From positions 1 through 48,499 of IMG/VR virus record IMGVR_UViG_3300011115_000289: DNA of 48,499 bases, one strand, 5' to 3'. The DNA comes from a virus. Below, piece by piece: positions 13,657-20,732 of the stretch. The notes below the pieces were generated by a model. It was not told the DNA's origin. It searched no databases and was given only the letters and a program-made list of their open reading frames with translations. Position 1 is the stretch's first letter, and each line of letters opens with the position of its first letter. The translations under genes were made by a program, and so were the position numbers.

Positions 13657-14526
13657 ATGAAACACAAATCACTATCATCATCTGCAATGTTGCTTGACCT
13701 GAACATCTCGGTGTACACGGGGCGCAAGCAAGACAAGGTAACGGCTGAAGAAGTCAACCTTGCAAAGAACACCCGATCCAGTAAAGCTGCTTCGGTTTAC
13801 AAGTCACTGTTCGTAGGTGACACTGATCTGGAGGCAATCAATTCACACGCTGGCAAGGTGCGTACGTGGTTGTACTCAGTAACCCTGCCGTGGTCTGACT
13901 CAGGTACACGGCTTGTACCCACCAAAGCTTTCTTTGACATCTCCCACGATCTGGGTGAACACGAGAAAGAGTTCGACCGATTGGTTCAGCAGTTTGTGAC
14001 CAACTACGGGGTCAAGATTTCCTCTCAGGCTTTCAAGCTTGGTAAGTTGTTTGATCCTGTCGAGTACCCAACTGTGGAAGCCATCGAGCATAAGTTTGCC
14101 CTGCGGTATCACTTCACCCCTGTGCCCGAAGCGGGTGACTTCCGTGTGGACATCCCTGCACAAGCGGCTGAACAACTCAAAGCCAAGTTCGAGGCGGCTA
14201 CGTCCACCCGTGTACGGGAAGCCATGCAAGAGCCTTGGAATAGATTGTACGAAGAAGTGCAACACATCCGCGATAAGATGATTGCCAAGGAAGACGGCAA
14301 GCCACAGAAGCTGTACCAATCCATGCTCGACAACGCATTGGGTTTGTGTAGTACCTTGAAGACATTGAACATCATGGATGACATTGACTTAGAGGCGGCA
14401 CGCCGTGCCCTTGAACTATCTCTGACTGACGTAGATATTAAATCCCTGCGTGAGTCACCTGAGATGCGCAACTCCATCATCACCAAGATGGATGAGTTGA
14501 AAGATAAATTTTCATTGGACATTTAA
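13657..14526 (+). CDS. Conserved partner of the MoxR/VWA module (DUF3150-like?)
   Basis: 289 residues, soluble, mostly helical, no catalytic motif. An N-terminal region (1-60) is followed by a part with W-x-D-x-G-x-R-L-V-P (about 87-98), which is followed by long helices (about 95-125 and 170-220). The pattern 'substrate-like N-terminus, R-L-V-P, then helix with E-F-D-R-L-V-x-x-F' recalls DUF3150 proteins, which I associate with MoxR ATPase/VWA neighbours in plasmids and phages. That match is from memory and uncertain. Immediate neighbours support a shared complex. It starts 20 nt after palindrome copy g. Confidence 0.55.
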   Translation: MKHKSLSSSAMLLDLNISVYTGRKQDKVTAEEVNLAKNTRSSKAASVYKSLFVGDTDLEAINSHAGKVRTWLYSVTLPWSDSGTRLVPTKAFFDISHDLGEHEKEFDRLVQQFVTNYGVKISSQAFKLGKLFDPVEYPTVEAIEHKFALRYHFTPVPEAGDFRVDIPAQAAEQLKAKFEAATSTRVREAMQEPWNRLYEEVQHIRDKMIAKEDGKPQKLYQSMLDNALGLCSTLKTLNIMDDIDLEAARRALELSLTDVDIKSLRESPEMRNSIITKMDELKDKFSLDI

Positions 14527-14527
14527 T

Positions 14528-14770
14528 ATGCAAGAAGAAATCATGAACCCCAAGGAACGCAGTGATGCTGATGACTTGTACGAAGCTTTGTTCTACGTAC
14601 TTTCCAGAGGCACACCTGATGTTCACATCATCGTCAACGTACTAATGCGGATGCTATGCGCCATCTCTGTGGAACATGGCATACAAAAGGATACGTTAAC
14701 AACGGCTACCGGTGCGTGCTTTGATGCCACGGCAGAAGCCAAGAAACTTTTTGAATCAACCCTGCAATAA
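14528..14770 (+). CDS. Small hypothetical protein in the MoxR module
   Basis: 80 residues; a start at the second Met (MNPKERSD, 14543) is also possible. Starts 1 nt after the preceding stop, so translation is coupled. Predicted all-helical (DLYEALFYVLSRG, HIIVNVLMRMLCAISVEHG, ACFDATAEAKKLFEST), with no Cys pairs or catalytic motif. It sits between the 289-residue protein and the ATPase and may be a small subunit of the same assembly. Confidence 0.65.
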   Translation: MQEEIMNPKERSDADDLYEALFYVLSRGTPDVHIIVNVLMRMLCAISVEHGIQKDTLTTATGACFDATAEAKKLFESTLQ

Positions 14771-14787
14771 ACCACAACGGAAACATC

Positions 14788-15843
14788 ATGCAAACTACTA
14801 TGACATACAACGAAACAGTTGACTTTATCTGTGCCGTAGGCACGGAGGTAACCCCGATCGTGGAAGGCCACATCGGTTCTGGTAAATCATCTTTGATCCA
14901 TGCCATCGGCAAGCGATTCCCCAACCACCGCAAGGTGTACATGGACATGACTGTGATGCACGAGGGTGACTTCCGTGTACCTGCGGTCAACCATACAACC
15001 AAGACCACCGAGTTCTACTACAACGAATCGTTCGGGATAGACAGTGATGTGCCTGTGATCCTGATGCTGGATGAGTTCGGCAAGGGTTCACGCTCAGCGC
15101 AAGATGCGGCACTGCCACTGCCTGTTGAGAGACGGCAAGGCCACAAGTATCTGCACAAAGAATCCCTTGTGTTCATGACCACCAATCTAGGTGGCGAGGG
15201 TGTAGGCGATATGCTCAAGCCCCATCACCGCAATCGTATAACGTCAGTACGCATGGCCAAGCAAACGGGTGACGAGTGGATTGAGAACTATGCCAAGGCC
15301 AACGGCATTGCACCCGAGGTCATCATGTGGGTAGGTGAGCGCCCCGATGCCTTGCATTCGTATGAGATGTACGACAACCCTGACGACAACCCGTTGATCT
15401 ATCACCCCAAGGCACAGCGGTCAGCGTTCGTGACGCACAGATCATTGGAGCAAGCATCCAAGATCATCAACAAGCGCCACTTGTTTACACCCAATGCGTT
15501 GGAGACAGCGTTGATCGGTACGATCGGTGCACCTGCTGCCCTTGATATGCAGTCATGGATTGCCATGGGTGACTCGTTGCCCAAGCGTGCCGAGATCATC
15601 AGTAGCCCCGACACCGCCCGTTTGCCTGACCAAATACCAAGCCGGTTGATGCTTGCGTACCAAGCCTTGAACTGGGTGACCGAGGACACGCTTGACTCAT
15701 GGATGACGTACATGGCTCGTATGCAACGTGAGGTGCAGGCATTGTTCTGTACCAGCATCATCAAGAAAGAAAGCAAGCAGTTTGTATTAGATAACGATCA
15801 GTTCACCAAATTCGCTATCTCCAAACAATACTTGTTTGCGTGA
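14788..15843 (+). CDS. MoxR-family AAA+ ATPase
   Basis: 351 residues. ATG preceded by ACGGAAAC. Walker A GHIGSGKSS (27-35), Walker B VILMLDEFGK (90-99; D95, E96), sensor 1 MTTN (130-133) and arginine candidates R148/R150 (HHRNRI). The sequence DEFGKGSRSAQDAALPL after Walker B is typical of MoxR/CbbQ-type ATPases, which remodel a target together with a VWA-domain adaptor. That adaptor is the next gene, starting 7 nt downstream. The probable client is a complex held by the VWA protein; which one is unknown. Confidence 0.85.
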   Translation: MQTTMTYNETVDFICAVGTEVTPIVEGHIGSGKSSLIHAIGKRFPNHRKVYMDMTVMHEGDFRVPAVNHTTKTTEFYYNESFGIDSDVPVILMLDEFGKGSRSAQDAALPLPVERRQGHKYLHKESLVFMTTNLGGEGVGDMLKPHHRNRITSVRMAKQTGDEWIENYAKANGIAPEVIMWVGERPDALHSYEMYDNPDDNPLIYHPKAQRSAFVTHRSLEQASKIINKRHLFTPNALETALIGTIGAPAALDMQSWIAMGDSLPKRAEIISSPDTARLPDQIPSRLMLAYQALNWVTEDTLDSWMTYMARMQREVQALFCTSIIKKESKQFVLDNDQFTKFAISKQYLFA

Positions 15844-15850
15844 GGTCACC

Positions 15851-16996
15851 ATGCAACTAACACCATCTCAACGCCTTGAGCGTGCCCACGTATCCCTGAT
15901 ACGTGACAAAGAATATATGTGGTTGGCAGGCATCATCCCTATGGGCAAGAACGAAGTAGTGGATGACCCTCAGATGACCGCACGTACCGATTGCCTCAAT
16001 ACTGAATATGGTATGCAGTTCATTGAGAAGCTAACCGATGCCGAACTTATGGGGCTTGTGCTCCACGAGAAGATGCACTGTGCATTCAAGCACCTGCGTA
16101 CGTGGTCGTACCTGCATGACGAAGACCATGAGCTTGCGAACATGGCGTGTGACTATGTGATTAACTTACCCATCCAAGATAGATACTACAAAGATCAGTT
16201 TGTAAAACTACCTGATGGCGGGTGCGTTGACGCTAAGTACCGTGACATGGATGCGGGGCAGGTGTTCAATCTACTCAAGCAGGACAACAAGCACAACAAG
16301 CCCAAGGGCTTTGACCAGCACGATTGGGACGGGGCATCCAAGCTGACCGATGAGCAGGCCGAAGAGTTGAGCAAGGCAGTTGACCAAGCGTTACGGCAGG
16401 GCAACATCTTTGCAAGCAAGGCGGGTGCGAACGTTGACCGCAACATACTTGAGATGCTCAAGCCCAAGGTGGATTGGCGTGAGGTACTGCGTGACTTCAT
16501 TACCAACTGCAAGCCCGGTGATGACTACACATCGTATAGACGCATCGACCGCAGGTTCATGAGCCAAGATGTCATGGCGCCTACATCGTACAGCGACAGT
16601 GTGTTTCGTGTAGTGATCGGTGCGGATACATCAGGTTCGATCAATGACAAGGTGTTGTCTACATTCCTTGCAGAAGTTCAAGGCGTATGTGATTCGGTTA
16701 AACCCGAACTTGTGGACTTGATGTATTGGGGGCACAATGTAGCTGCACACGAAATTTACGAAGCTGATTCGATTAGTACACTGCATCAAAGCACGAAGCC
16801 CAAGGGTGGGGGTGGTACAGAACCGAGTTGCGTTACACGCTATATGCGTGAGCAGCGCATTGTGCCGGACTGTATTGTGATGCTGACCGATGGCGAAGTG
16901 TTTGGTGACTGGGGCGATGACTGGCCAGCCCCTGTGCTTTGGTGCATCAACAATAAACGCATAGTTGCACCGCATGGAGTCACGGTGCACATCTAA
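15851..16996 (+). CDS. VWA-domain protein with metallopeptidase-like N-terminus (DUF2201-type)
   Basis: 381 residues from the ATG at 15851 (GAGGT ribosome site; the ATG at 15836 would overlap the upstream gene and lacks a site). The N-terminal part has an intact zincin motif HEKMH (72-76, inside GLVLHEKMHCAFKH), as in DUF2201_N putative metallopeptidases. The C-terminal VWA-like domain keeps a full metal-ion-dependent adhesion site: D259-x-S261-x-S263, T323 and D347. Metal-bound VWA domains hold clients for MoxR ATPases. Whether the peptidase site is active is unknown. It is transcribed with the ATPase at 14788. Confidence 0.85.
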   Translation: MQLTPSQRLERAHVSLIRDKEYMWLAGIIPMGKNEVVDDPQMTARTDCLNTEYGMQFIEKLTDAELMGLVLHEKMHCAFKHLRTWSYLHDEDHELANMACDYVINLPIQDRYYKDQFVKLPDGGCVDAKYRDMDAGQVFNLLKQDNKHNKPKGFDQHDWDGASKLTDEQAEELSKAVDQALRQGNIFASKAGANVDRNILEMLKPKVDWREVLRDFITNCKPGDDYTSYRRIDRRFMSQDVMAPTSYSDSVFRVVIGADTSGSINDKVLSTFLAEVQGVCDSVKPELVDLMYWGHNVAAHEIYEADSISTLHQSTKPKGGGGTEPSCVTRYMREQRIVPDCIVMLTDGEVFGDWGDDWPAPVLWCINNKRIVAPHGVTVHI

Positions 16997-17002
16997 GGAA
17001 GT

Positions 17003-17263
17003 ATGGAACGGAACCCAAAATGTATGTACCGGATTGTGAAGATGCCCAAGTCAGGGCGTTGGAAGGTCACGGTATTTCTAGGCGCAGAAGCTAAGCTGAA
17101 TGCGTCCTATACCCACGAAGCATTGCCTGAGTGGATACGTAAAGACATTGCATTGCTAAGCATGGTGCACCAGATGGATGACATACCTTCCATCGGGCAT
17201 CGTGTAGGCGATGTGTATTGGTTAACACCAAAGGATAAAAATGAAAGCTGTACTGGAGTTTAA
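17003..17263 (+). CDS. Small hypothetical protein
   Basis: 86 residues, 6 nt after the VWA gene, so part of the same transcript. Begins with an aromatic/basic strand-rich region (MYRIVKMPKSGRWKVTVFLG) followed by a helical part. No recognisable domain. It overlaps the next gene by 23 nt in another frame. Confidence 0.6.
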   Translation: MERNPKCMYRIVKMPKSGRWKVTVFLGAEAKLNASYTHEALPEWIRKDIALLSMVHQMDDIPSIGHRVGDVYWLTPKDKNESCTGV

Positions 17264-17441
17264 CTACCCCGAAGATGAACGCAAGCTTTTGTATGCGGTC
17301 AAGGGTAAGGATATGTACGTAGCCCTTGTAGGTATCAGGGTACTTGTAGCAAAACAACTGACACACAAAGCGGATATGGCCGACACACTGGAAGGTGTGC
17401 GCGATGCCATCGACAATATTTTCTATGACTTAGGGGAATGA
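17241..17441 (+). CDS. Small hypothetical phage protein
   Basis: 66 residues, beginning MKAVLEFNYPEDERKL. This opening resembles a widespread small phage family ('MKA.LEF.LPED'), usually acidic with an alpha/beta start and a C-terminal helix (here DTLEGVRDAIDNIFYDL). Function unknown. It overlaps the preceding frame by 23 nt. GGATAAAA precedes the ATG. Confidence 0.65.
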   Translation: MKAVLEFNYPEDERKLLYAVKGKDMYVALVGIRVLVAKQLTHKADMADTLEGVRDAIDNIFYDLGE

Positions 17442-17442
17442 C

Positions 17443-17625
17443 ATGGATGAAGAAACACGGGAGATGGATTTGCAACTAGCCGACCTGATGTCTGAGAACA
17501 AGCGGCTAAAGAAGATTGAGCAAGCAGCACACGCTGTGATGAAAGCATTTGGTAACAGCATCGACTACAACACATGGGACAAGGCGCTTGATACGCTTGA
17601 GGCGGTGCTGAAGGAGAAGGCATGA
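17443..17625 (+). CDS. Small helical hypothetical protein
   Basis: 60 residues, acidic, probably one long coiled coil (residues 1-35, METREMDLQLADLM-type heptads) and a shorter helix. It starts 1 nt after the previous stop and overlaps the next by 4 nt (ATGA). Likely a real member of the run of small overlapping genes. No function visible. Confidence 0.55.
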   Translation: MDEETREMDLQLADLMSENKRLKKIEQAAHAVMKAFGNSIDYNTWDKALDTLEAVLKEKA

Positions 17626-17903
17626 ACAGAGAAGACATTATTCGCATGGCAGAAGAAGCGGGGTTTTTCATTCAACAGAATGAAATCTACAGTATGTCCA
17701 CACAATCAGACCAAGAACTGACTGAGTGGATTGAACGCTTTGCCAACCTTGTCGCTTCTGCCGAGCGTGAGGGAATAGCGCAAATGATTGAAGACGCACC
17801 TGCTTTGATAAAGTTTGCACAGAATGACCAAGGCGGTTGCCTGATATGTGGGTTTACACCAAAACTAGCGGCTAAAACCATCCGAGCAAGGGGACAAGCA
17901 TGA
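17622..17903 (+). CDS. Hypothetical protein with C-terminal Cys pair
   Basis: 93 residues, overlapping its neighbours by 4 nt on both sides. The opening MNREDIIRMAEEAGF is a very common start of small Burkholderiales phage proteins, followed by helical segments (QELTEWIERFANLVASAERE). Near the end, CLICGF (about 78-83) gives one Cys pair, too little for a zinc site alone. No function known. Confidence 0.65.
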   Translation: MNREDIIRMAEEAGFFIQQNEIYSMSTQSDQELTEWIERFANLVASAEREGIAQMIEDAPALIKFAQNDQGGCLICGFTPKLAAKTIRARGQA

Positions 17904-18274
17904 CTAAAGACGAAGCATTGAAGCTGGCGCTTGAGGCGTTGGAGGAGGCTTGGTATCACGTTGGCACATTTCAGCCAACCGAGAAAGCAATAGACCTGTA
18001 TGACGAGGCAAGAACCGCCATCAAAGAAGCCTTGGCACAGCCAGAGCAGGAGCCTGTGGCTTGGATAAATGACATGGGTACGCACCTTGATTTAAATGTA
18101 TCTGGCAGAGGAATGCCCCTTTACATCACCCCACCACAGCGCAAGCCGCTGACAGAAAATGAAATTAAGCATCTTTGGTACGAAGCGTGTCAAACAAACC
18201 TTGAACTAACTTCACAACTCATTGTGCATTTGGCTAGAAACATCGAAGCCGCACACGGCATTACAGGAGAATAG
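17900..18274 (+). CDS. Hypothetical phage protein (KDEALKLALEALEE family)
   Basis: 124 residues. The start (MTKDEALKLALEALEEAW), the middle (AIKEALAQPEQEPVAWI) and the segment PLYITPPQRKPLTENEIKHLWYEA form a pattern I know from many Burkholderiales prophages and phages. There the N-terminal helix pair and the 'PLYT.PP...PLT..EI' block are modular and shared between otherwise different genes. Function unknown. It supports a Comamonadaceae/Burkholderiales-type host. Confidence 0.7.
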   Translation: MTKDEALKLALEALEEAWYHVGTFQPTEKAIDLYDEARTAIKEALAQPEQEPVAWINDMGTHLDLNVSGRGMPLYITPPQRKPLTENEIKHLWYEACQTNLELTSQLIVHLARNIEAAHGITGE

Positions 18275-18276
18275 AA

Positions 18277-18516
18277 ATGATGTATCAATGCGGAAGATGC
18301 GGTTTAACCAGAGCATCAGGGCAAGAGATTGGGGTTATTCAAAAATGCAAGTGTCCTTGGGAGTTTGTTCCACCTGCCTCACCACAGCGCACATGGGTTG
18401 GGCTGACGGATGAGGAGCGCAAGGAAACTTTGCAATCAGTCAACACGGGATTTGTTGTTGATGCAAGTGTTGTCGCCCAAGCCATTGAAGCCAAACTCAA
18501 GGAGAAGAACACATGA
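18277..18516 (+). CDS. Small protein with a Cys cluster and modular C-terminus
   Basis: 79 residues. The N-terminus has C-x-x-C (QCGRC) and C-x-C (KCKCPW), consistent with one zinc ribbon. The C-terminal part TWVGLTDEERKE... is a module common in Burkholderiales phage proteins, ending in a helix that overlaps the next gene by 4 nt. May bind nucleic acid through the Cys cluster. No demonstrated function. Confidence 0.6.
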   Translation: MMYQCGRCGLTRASGQEIGVIQKCKCPWEFVPPASPQRTWVGLTDEERKETLQSVNTGFVVDASVVAQAIEAKLKEKNT

Positions 18517-18977
18517 GCGAGAAACTAACCAAGGAAGAAGCCTTACATTTCATAACAACGTGGCGTGATTCTCTTGACGAACCACGAGTAGAAGATGGCT
18601 ACTGGCACGACCCTGCCGATGACTTACATAATTACTTTGAAGCTAGTGGGGCACGCGATTGGATGGATGTAAGTAACGAGGCTACAAAGGCTTACAACAT
18701 TATGTTTGCTGACGAAGACGACGAGTCAACCGTTGTCGAAGAAGAATCACCTATAACGGGTATTTGGAGAGGGGCAGCGGCACAGGCGGCACATGGTGTA
18801 TGGCAATCGGTAGCTGATGCGTTTGGCTTGAACGTTGAGGTATTAGAAGCTGTATTGGAAGATTGGTATTTGTTATGGGGTGAAGACAAGACCCCACCAC
18901 CACCAATCACGATGGGCGAGTTTATGAAACGTTATAAAGCGGAATACAAAGCTTGGGAGAAGGAAGAATTACTATGA
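18513..18977 (+). CDS. Hypothetical protein
   Basis: 154 residues, very acidic overall with a Trp-rich first half (FITTWRDSLDEPRVEDGYWHD). The middle is small-residue-rich (IWRGAAAQAAHGVWQSV) and the C-terminus charged. No motif. It overlaps both neighbours by 4 nt, so it belongs to the small-gene run. Confidence 0.55.
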   Translation: MSEKLTKEEALHFITTWRDSLDEPRVEDGYWHDPADDLHNYFEASGARDWMDVSNEATKAYNIMFADEDDESTVVEEESPITGIWRGAAAQAAHGVWQSVADAFGLNVEVLEAVLEDWYLLWGEDKTPPPPITMGEFMKRYKAEYKAWEKEELL

Positions 18978-19222
18978 ACTCTTACGCACACCTTGATGAC
19001 TTAGAAAAGTACTACACCTGCCGTGCGTTGCAGTGCGGTTACATAGCGCAGGCACGTAGAGCAATATGGGTCAACCGAAAAAAGAAAGATCAAACGCTAT
19101 GCTTATTCCTACTGCTTAACTGGGCAGAGGCTAAGTGGACAGCGGAACAACTAATGCCCACCCTCAGTGACAACTGGGAACGTTTACATGGACAAATGCA
19201 CGGAAAGCAAGGCGCAAAATGA
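18974..19222 (+). CDS. Small hypothetical protein
   Basis: 82 residues from the ATG at 18974, which overlaps the previous stop (ATGA); a frame extending upstream to 18953 lacks support. Helical and aromatic-rich, with a basic patch (NRKKKD), many Trp (VNRK, LLNWAEAKW, NWERL) and a Cys early (YYTCRALQCGY). No known domain. Confidence 0.55.
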   Translation: MNSYAHLDDLEKYYTCRALQCGYIAQARRAIWVNRKKKDQTLCLFLLLNWAEAKWTAEQLMPTLSDNWERLHGQMHGKQGAK

Positions 19223-19419
19223 ACGATGACGACGACATTCAAGAATACGAATCATCCGGCTGGCGTAAGCGTCAGATTGGATACGACCCCAATAACATAC
19301 GCAACGCTACGCTAGAAGAAGTTGCCCAAGAGATTGAGAAGATGACTGCGTTTGGTAAGGACACAATCGACAGCTTCGTGGTGTTTATAAGGGAGATGAA
19401 GCATGAACGGTTTCGTTAA
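19219..19419 (+). CDS. Small acidic hypothetical protein
   Basis: 66 residues, beginning MNDDDDIQEYESSGWRKR. Overlaps the previous gene by 4 nt and the next by 17 nt. A helical C-terminus (ATLEEVAQEIEKM) follows. Nothing indicates a function. Confidence 0.5.
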   Translation: MNDDDDIQEYESSGWRKRQIGYDPNNIRNATLEEVAQEIEKMTAFGKDTIDSFVVFIREMKHERFR

Positions 19420-19603
19420 GCAGCAATTGGATATTGGTAGCGTACAGCCATTGCATAAACTAAAAGAGTGTGCCCAGTGCAACGAGATGAAACCACCCGA
19501 AGGTGGGGTTCAGATGAGCCACACCAAATGGCACTGCGCAAGATGCTGGGCCAACCGAGTAACAAGAAGGACTTTAAGAAATGCCAAGACCGAAACCACC
19601 TGA
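19403..19603 (+). CDS. Small zinc-finger-like protein
   Basis: 66 residues. Two Cys pairs, CAQC (about residues 23-26) and CARC (about 45-48), 18 residues apart, with an intervening His/Trp, form a plausible single zinc ribbon. The C-terminus is basic (RVTRRTLRNAK) and could contact nucleic acid. The ATG overlaps the previous frame. Confidence 0.6.
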   Translation: MNGFVKQQLDIGSVQPLHKLKECAQCNEMKPPEGGVQMSHTKWHCARCWANRVTRRTLRNAKTETT

Positions 19604-19799
19604 ACCTTTAATAGGTAGGCAGGTACGAATGTCAGACAGACAGTGGATTATGTTTAACGAACTCGGTGGCGCTGATTGGCTACGCAAGCTTGTCGAAAAG
19701 AAAGCCCCGATGCCTAAAAAATACTACGACAAACTTTTACAGGAAGAACAAAATGATCGAACCCGCAAAACAAATGGAACTATTCCCCACTGCCAATGA
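19581..19799 (+). CDS. Small DNA-binding-like protein (MPRPKPPEPL family)
   Basis: 72 residues. The opening MPRPKPPEPLIGRQVRMSDR followed by WIMFNELGGADWLRKLVEK resembles small phage proteins with a ribbon-helix-helix-like arrangement (a strand IGRQVRMSD, then two helices). This is a general resemblance, not a demonstrated domain. Overlaps the previous frame by 23 nt and the next by 47 nt. Confidence 0.55.
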   Translation: MPRPKPPEPLIGRQVRMSDRQWIMFNELGGADWLRKLVEKKAPMPKKYYDKLLQEEQNDRTRKTNGTIPHCQ

Positions 19800-20007
19800 T
19801 ATGCAGATTGGGGGTGACCACTACATGGACAAGGCCATACAACCTTGGGACTACATCGTCAGCAATGACCTAGGTTTTCTTGAAGGTAACATCATCAAGT
19901 ACATCACACGCTGGAATTACAAGGGTGGGGTGCAGGACTTGCGCAAGGCGCAGCATTACTTAGCCAAACTGATTGAGGTGGCAGATGGCACAGACCCCAG
20001 AGGTTAA
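19753..20007 (+). CDS. DUF3310 protein
   Basis: 84 residues from the ATG at 19753 (AGGAAG six nt upstream). It shows the DUF3310 signature: QIGGDHY, IQPWDYIVSN-LGFLEGNIIKYITRW, then KGG-x-QDLRKAQHYLAKLIE. These small phage proteins are common beside DNA-metabolism genes and are sometimes annotated as nucleotide kinase-like, without proof. The next gene overlaps it by 23 nt in another frame and encodes a nuclease. Confidence 0.85.
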   Translation: MIEPAKQMELFPTANDMQIGGDHYMDKAIQPWDYIVSNDLGFLEGNIIKYITRWNYKGGVQDLRKAQHYLAKLIEVADGTDPRG

Positions 20008-20284
20008 AGTCAAGGCACGTGTGCGCGCCATCCTTGACGTGCTAGGTATCTACTACTTCATGCCCCCTGCCAACGGCTATGGCAGGCAAGGTATCCCCGA
20101 CATCATCTGCTGTATGGATGGGAAGTTTGTAGCCATCGAGTGCAAGGCAGGCAAGGGCCAACTGACCGAGTTACAAAAGCGTGAGCTAGATAAGATCATG
20201 AACGCCGGTGGCCTGACCTTTGTTGCACGTGAAGATAACTTAATAGAACTGAAGGAACTTTTAAATGAGCACAGAACTATGTGA
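19985..20284 (+). CDS. VRR-NUC domain nuclease
   Basis: 99 residues from the ATG at 19985. The PD-(D/E)xK active site of the VRR-NUC family is complete: G36-I-P-D39, then E52-C-K54 with Q59 after it (IECKAGKGQLTELQKREL). Stand-alone phage VRR-NUC proteins are thought to cut branched or Holliday-like DNA during recombination-dependent replication. The gene lies just upstream of the polymerase gene in the same operon and overlaps both neighbours. Confidence 0.85.
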   Translation: MAQTPEVKVKARVRAILDVLGIYYFMPPANGYGRQGIPDIICCMDGKFVAIECKAGKGQLTELQKRELDKIMNAGGLTFVAREDNLIELKELLNEHRTM

Positions 20285-20732
20285 CTTTGTGAAGCTGATA
20301 TTGGATCGCATGGATACCAACCCAGAAGAATTTATTGAAGGTGATACCAAGCACCGTTGGGGTACGTTGGTAAGAGGCATTGTTGACTGGGTGATGGGTG
20401 AGACAGACACTAGCAGTGCGCGTTCGCTCTGGGCACTGGAGCCACACGAAAGAGAAGCCATCACAAACAAATACAAGGCCATCTACCTTGAGAGTCAGAA
20501 GCGTGCCTTCCTGAAAAACATATTAGGTGCTGACGAGAACCAAGGCAAGAAGCTCAACATTACTAAACGTTCATCTGCGATGTCCATATCAGATATGACC
20601 GAAGAATCATTAAAGATAATGCAAGACCATCTAACCATGAGTTCTAAAACCAATACCGTTACCCATACATTAGGTCAAGCCGATAACGCCTACATCACCG
20701 GATGGCGCGACCCACGAGAACCAAACAAATGA
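20265..20732 (+). CDS. Hypothetical protein upstream of DNA polymerase
   Basis: 155 residues, helical and charged. The start MSTELCDFVKLILDRMDTNPEEF resembles phage proteins found in the same slot before polymerase genes. There is no catalytic motif. The C-terminal third is polar with a YITGW aromatic cluster. It overlaps the nuclease gene by 20 nt and the polymerase start by 4 nt, so it is translationally coupled to the polymerase. Confidence 0.65.
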   Translation: MSTELCDFVKLILDRMDTNPEEFIEGDTKHRWGTLVRGIVDWVMGETDTSSARSLWALEPHEREAITNKYKAIYLESQKRAFLKNILGADENQGKKLNITKRSSAMSISDMTEESLKIMQDHLTMSSKTNTVTHTLGQADNAYITGWRDPREPNK

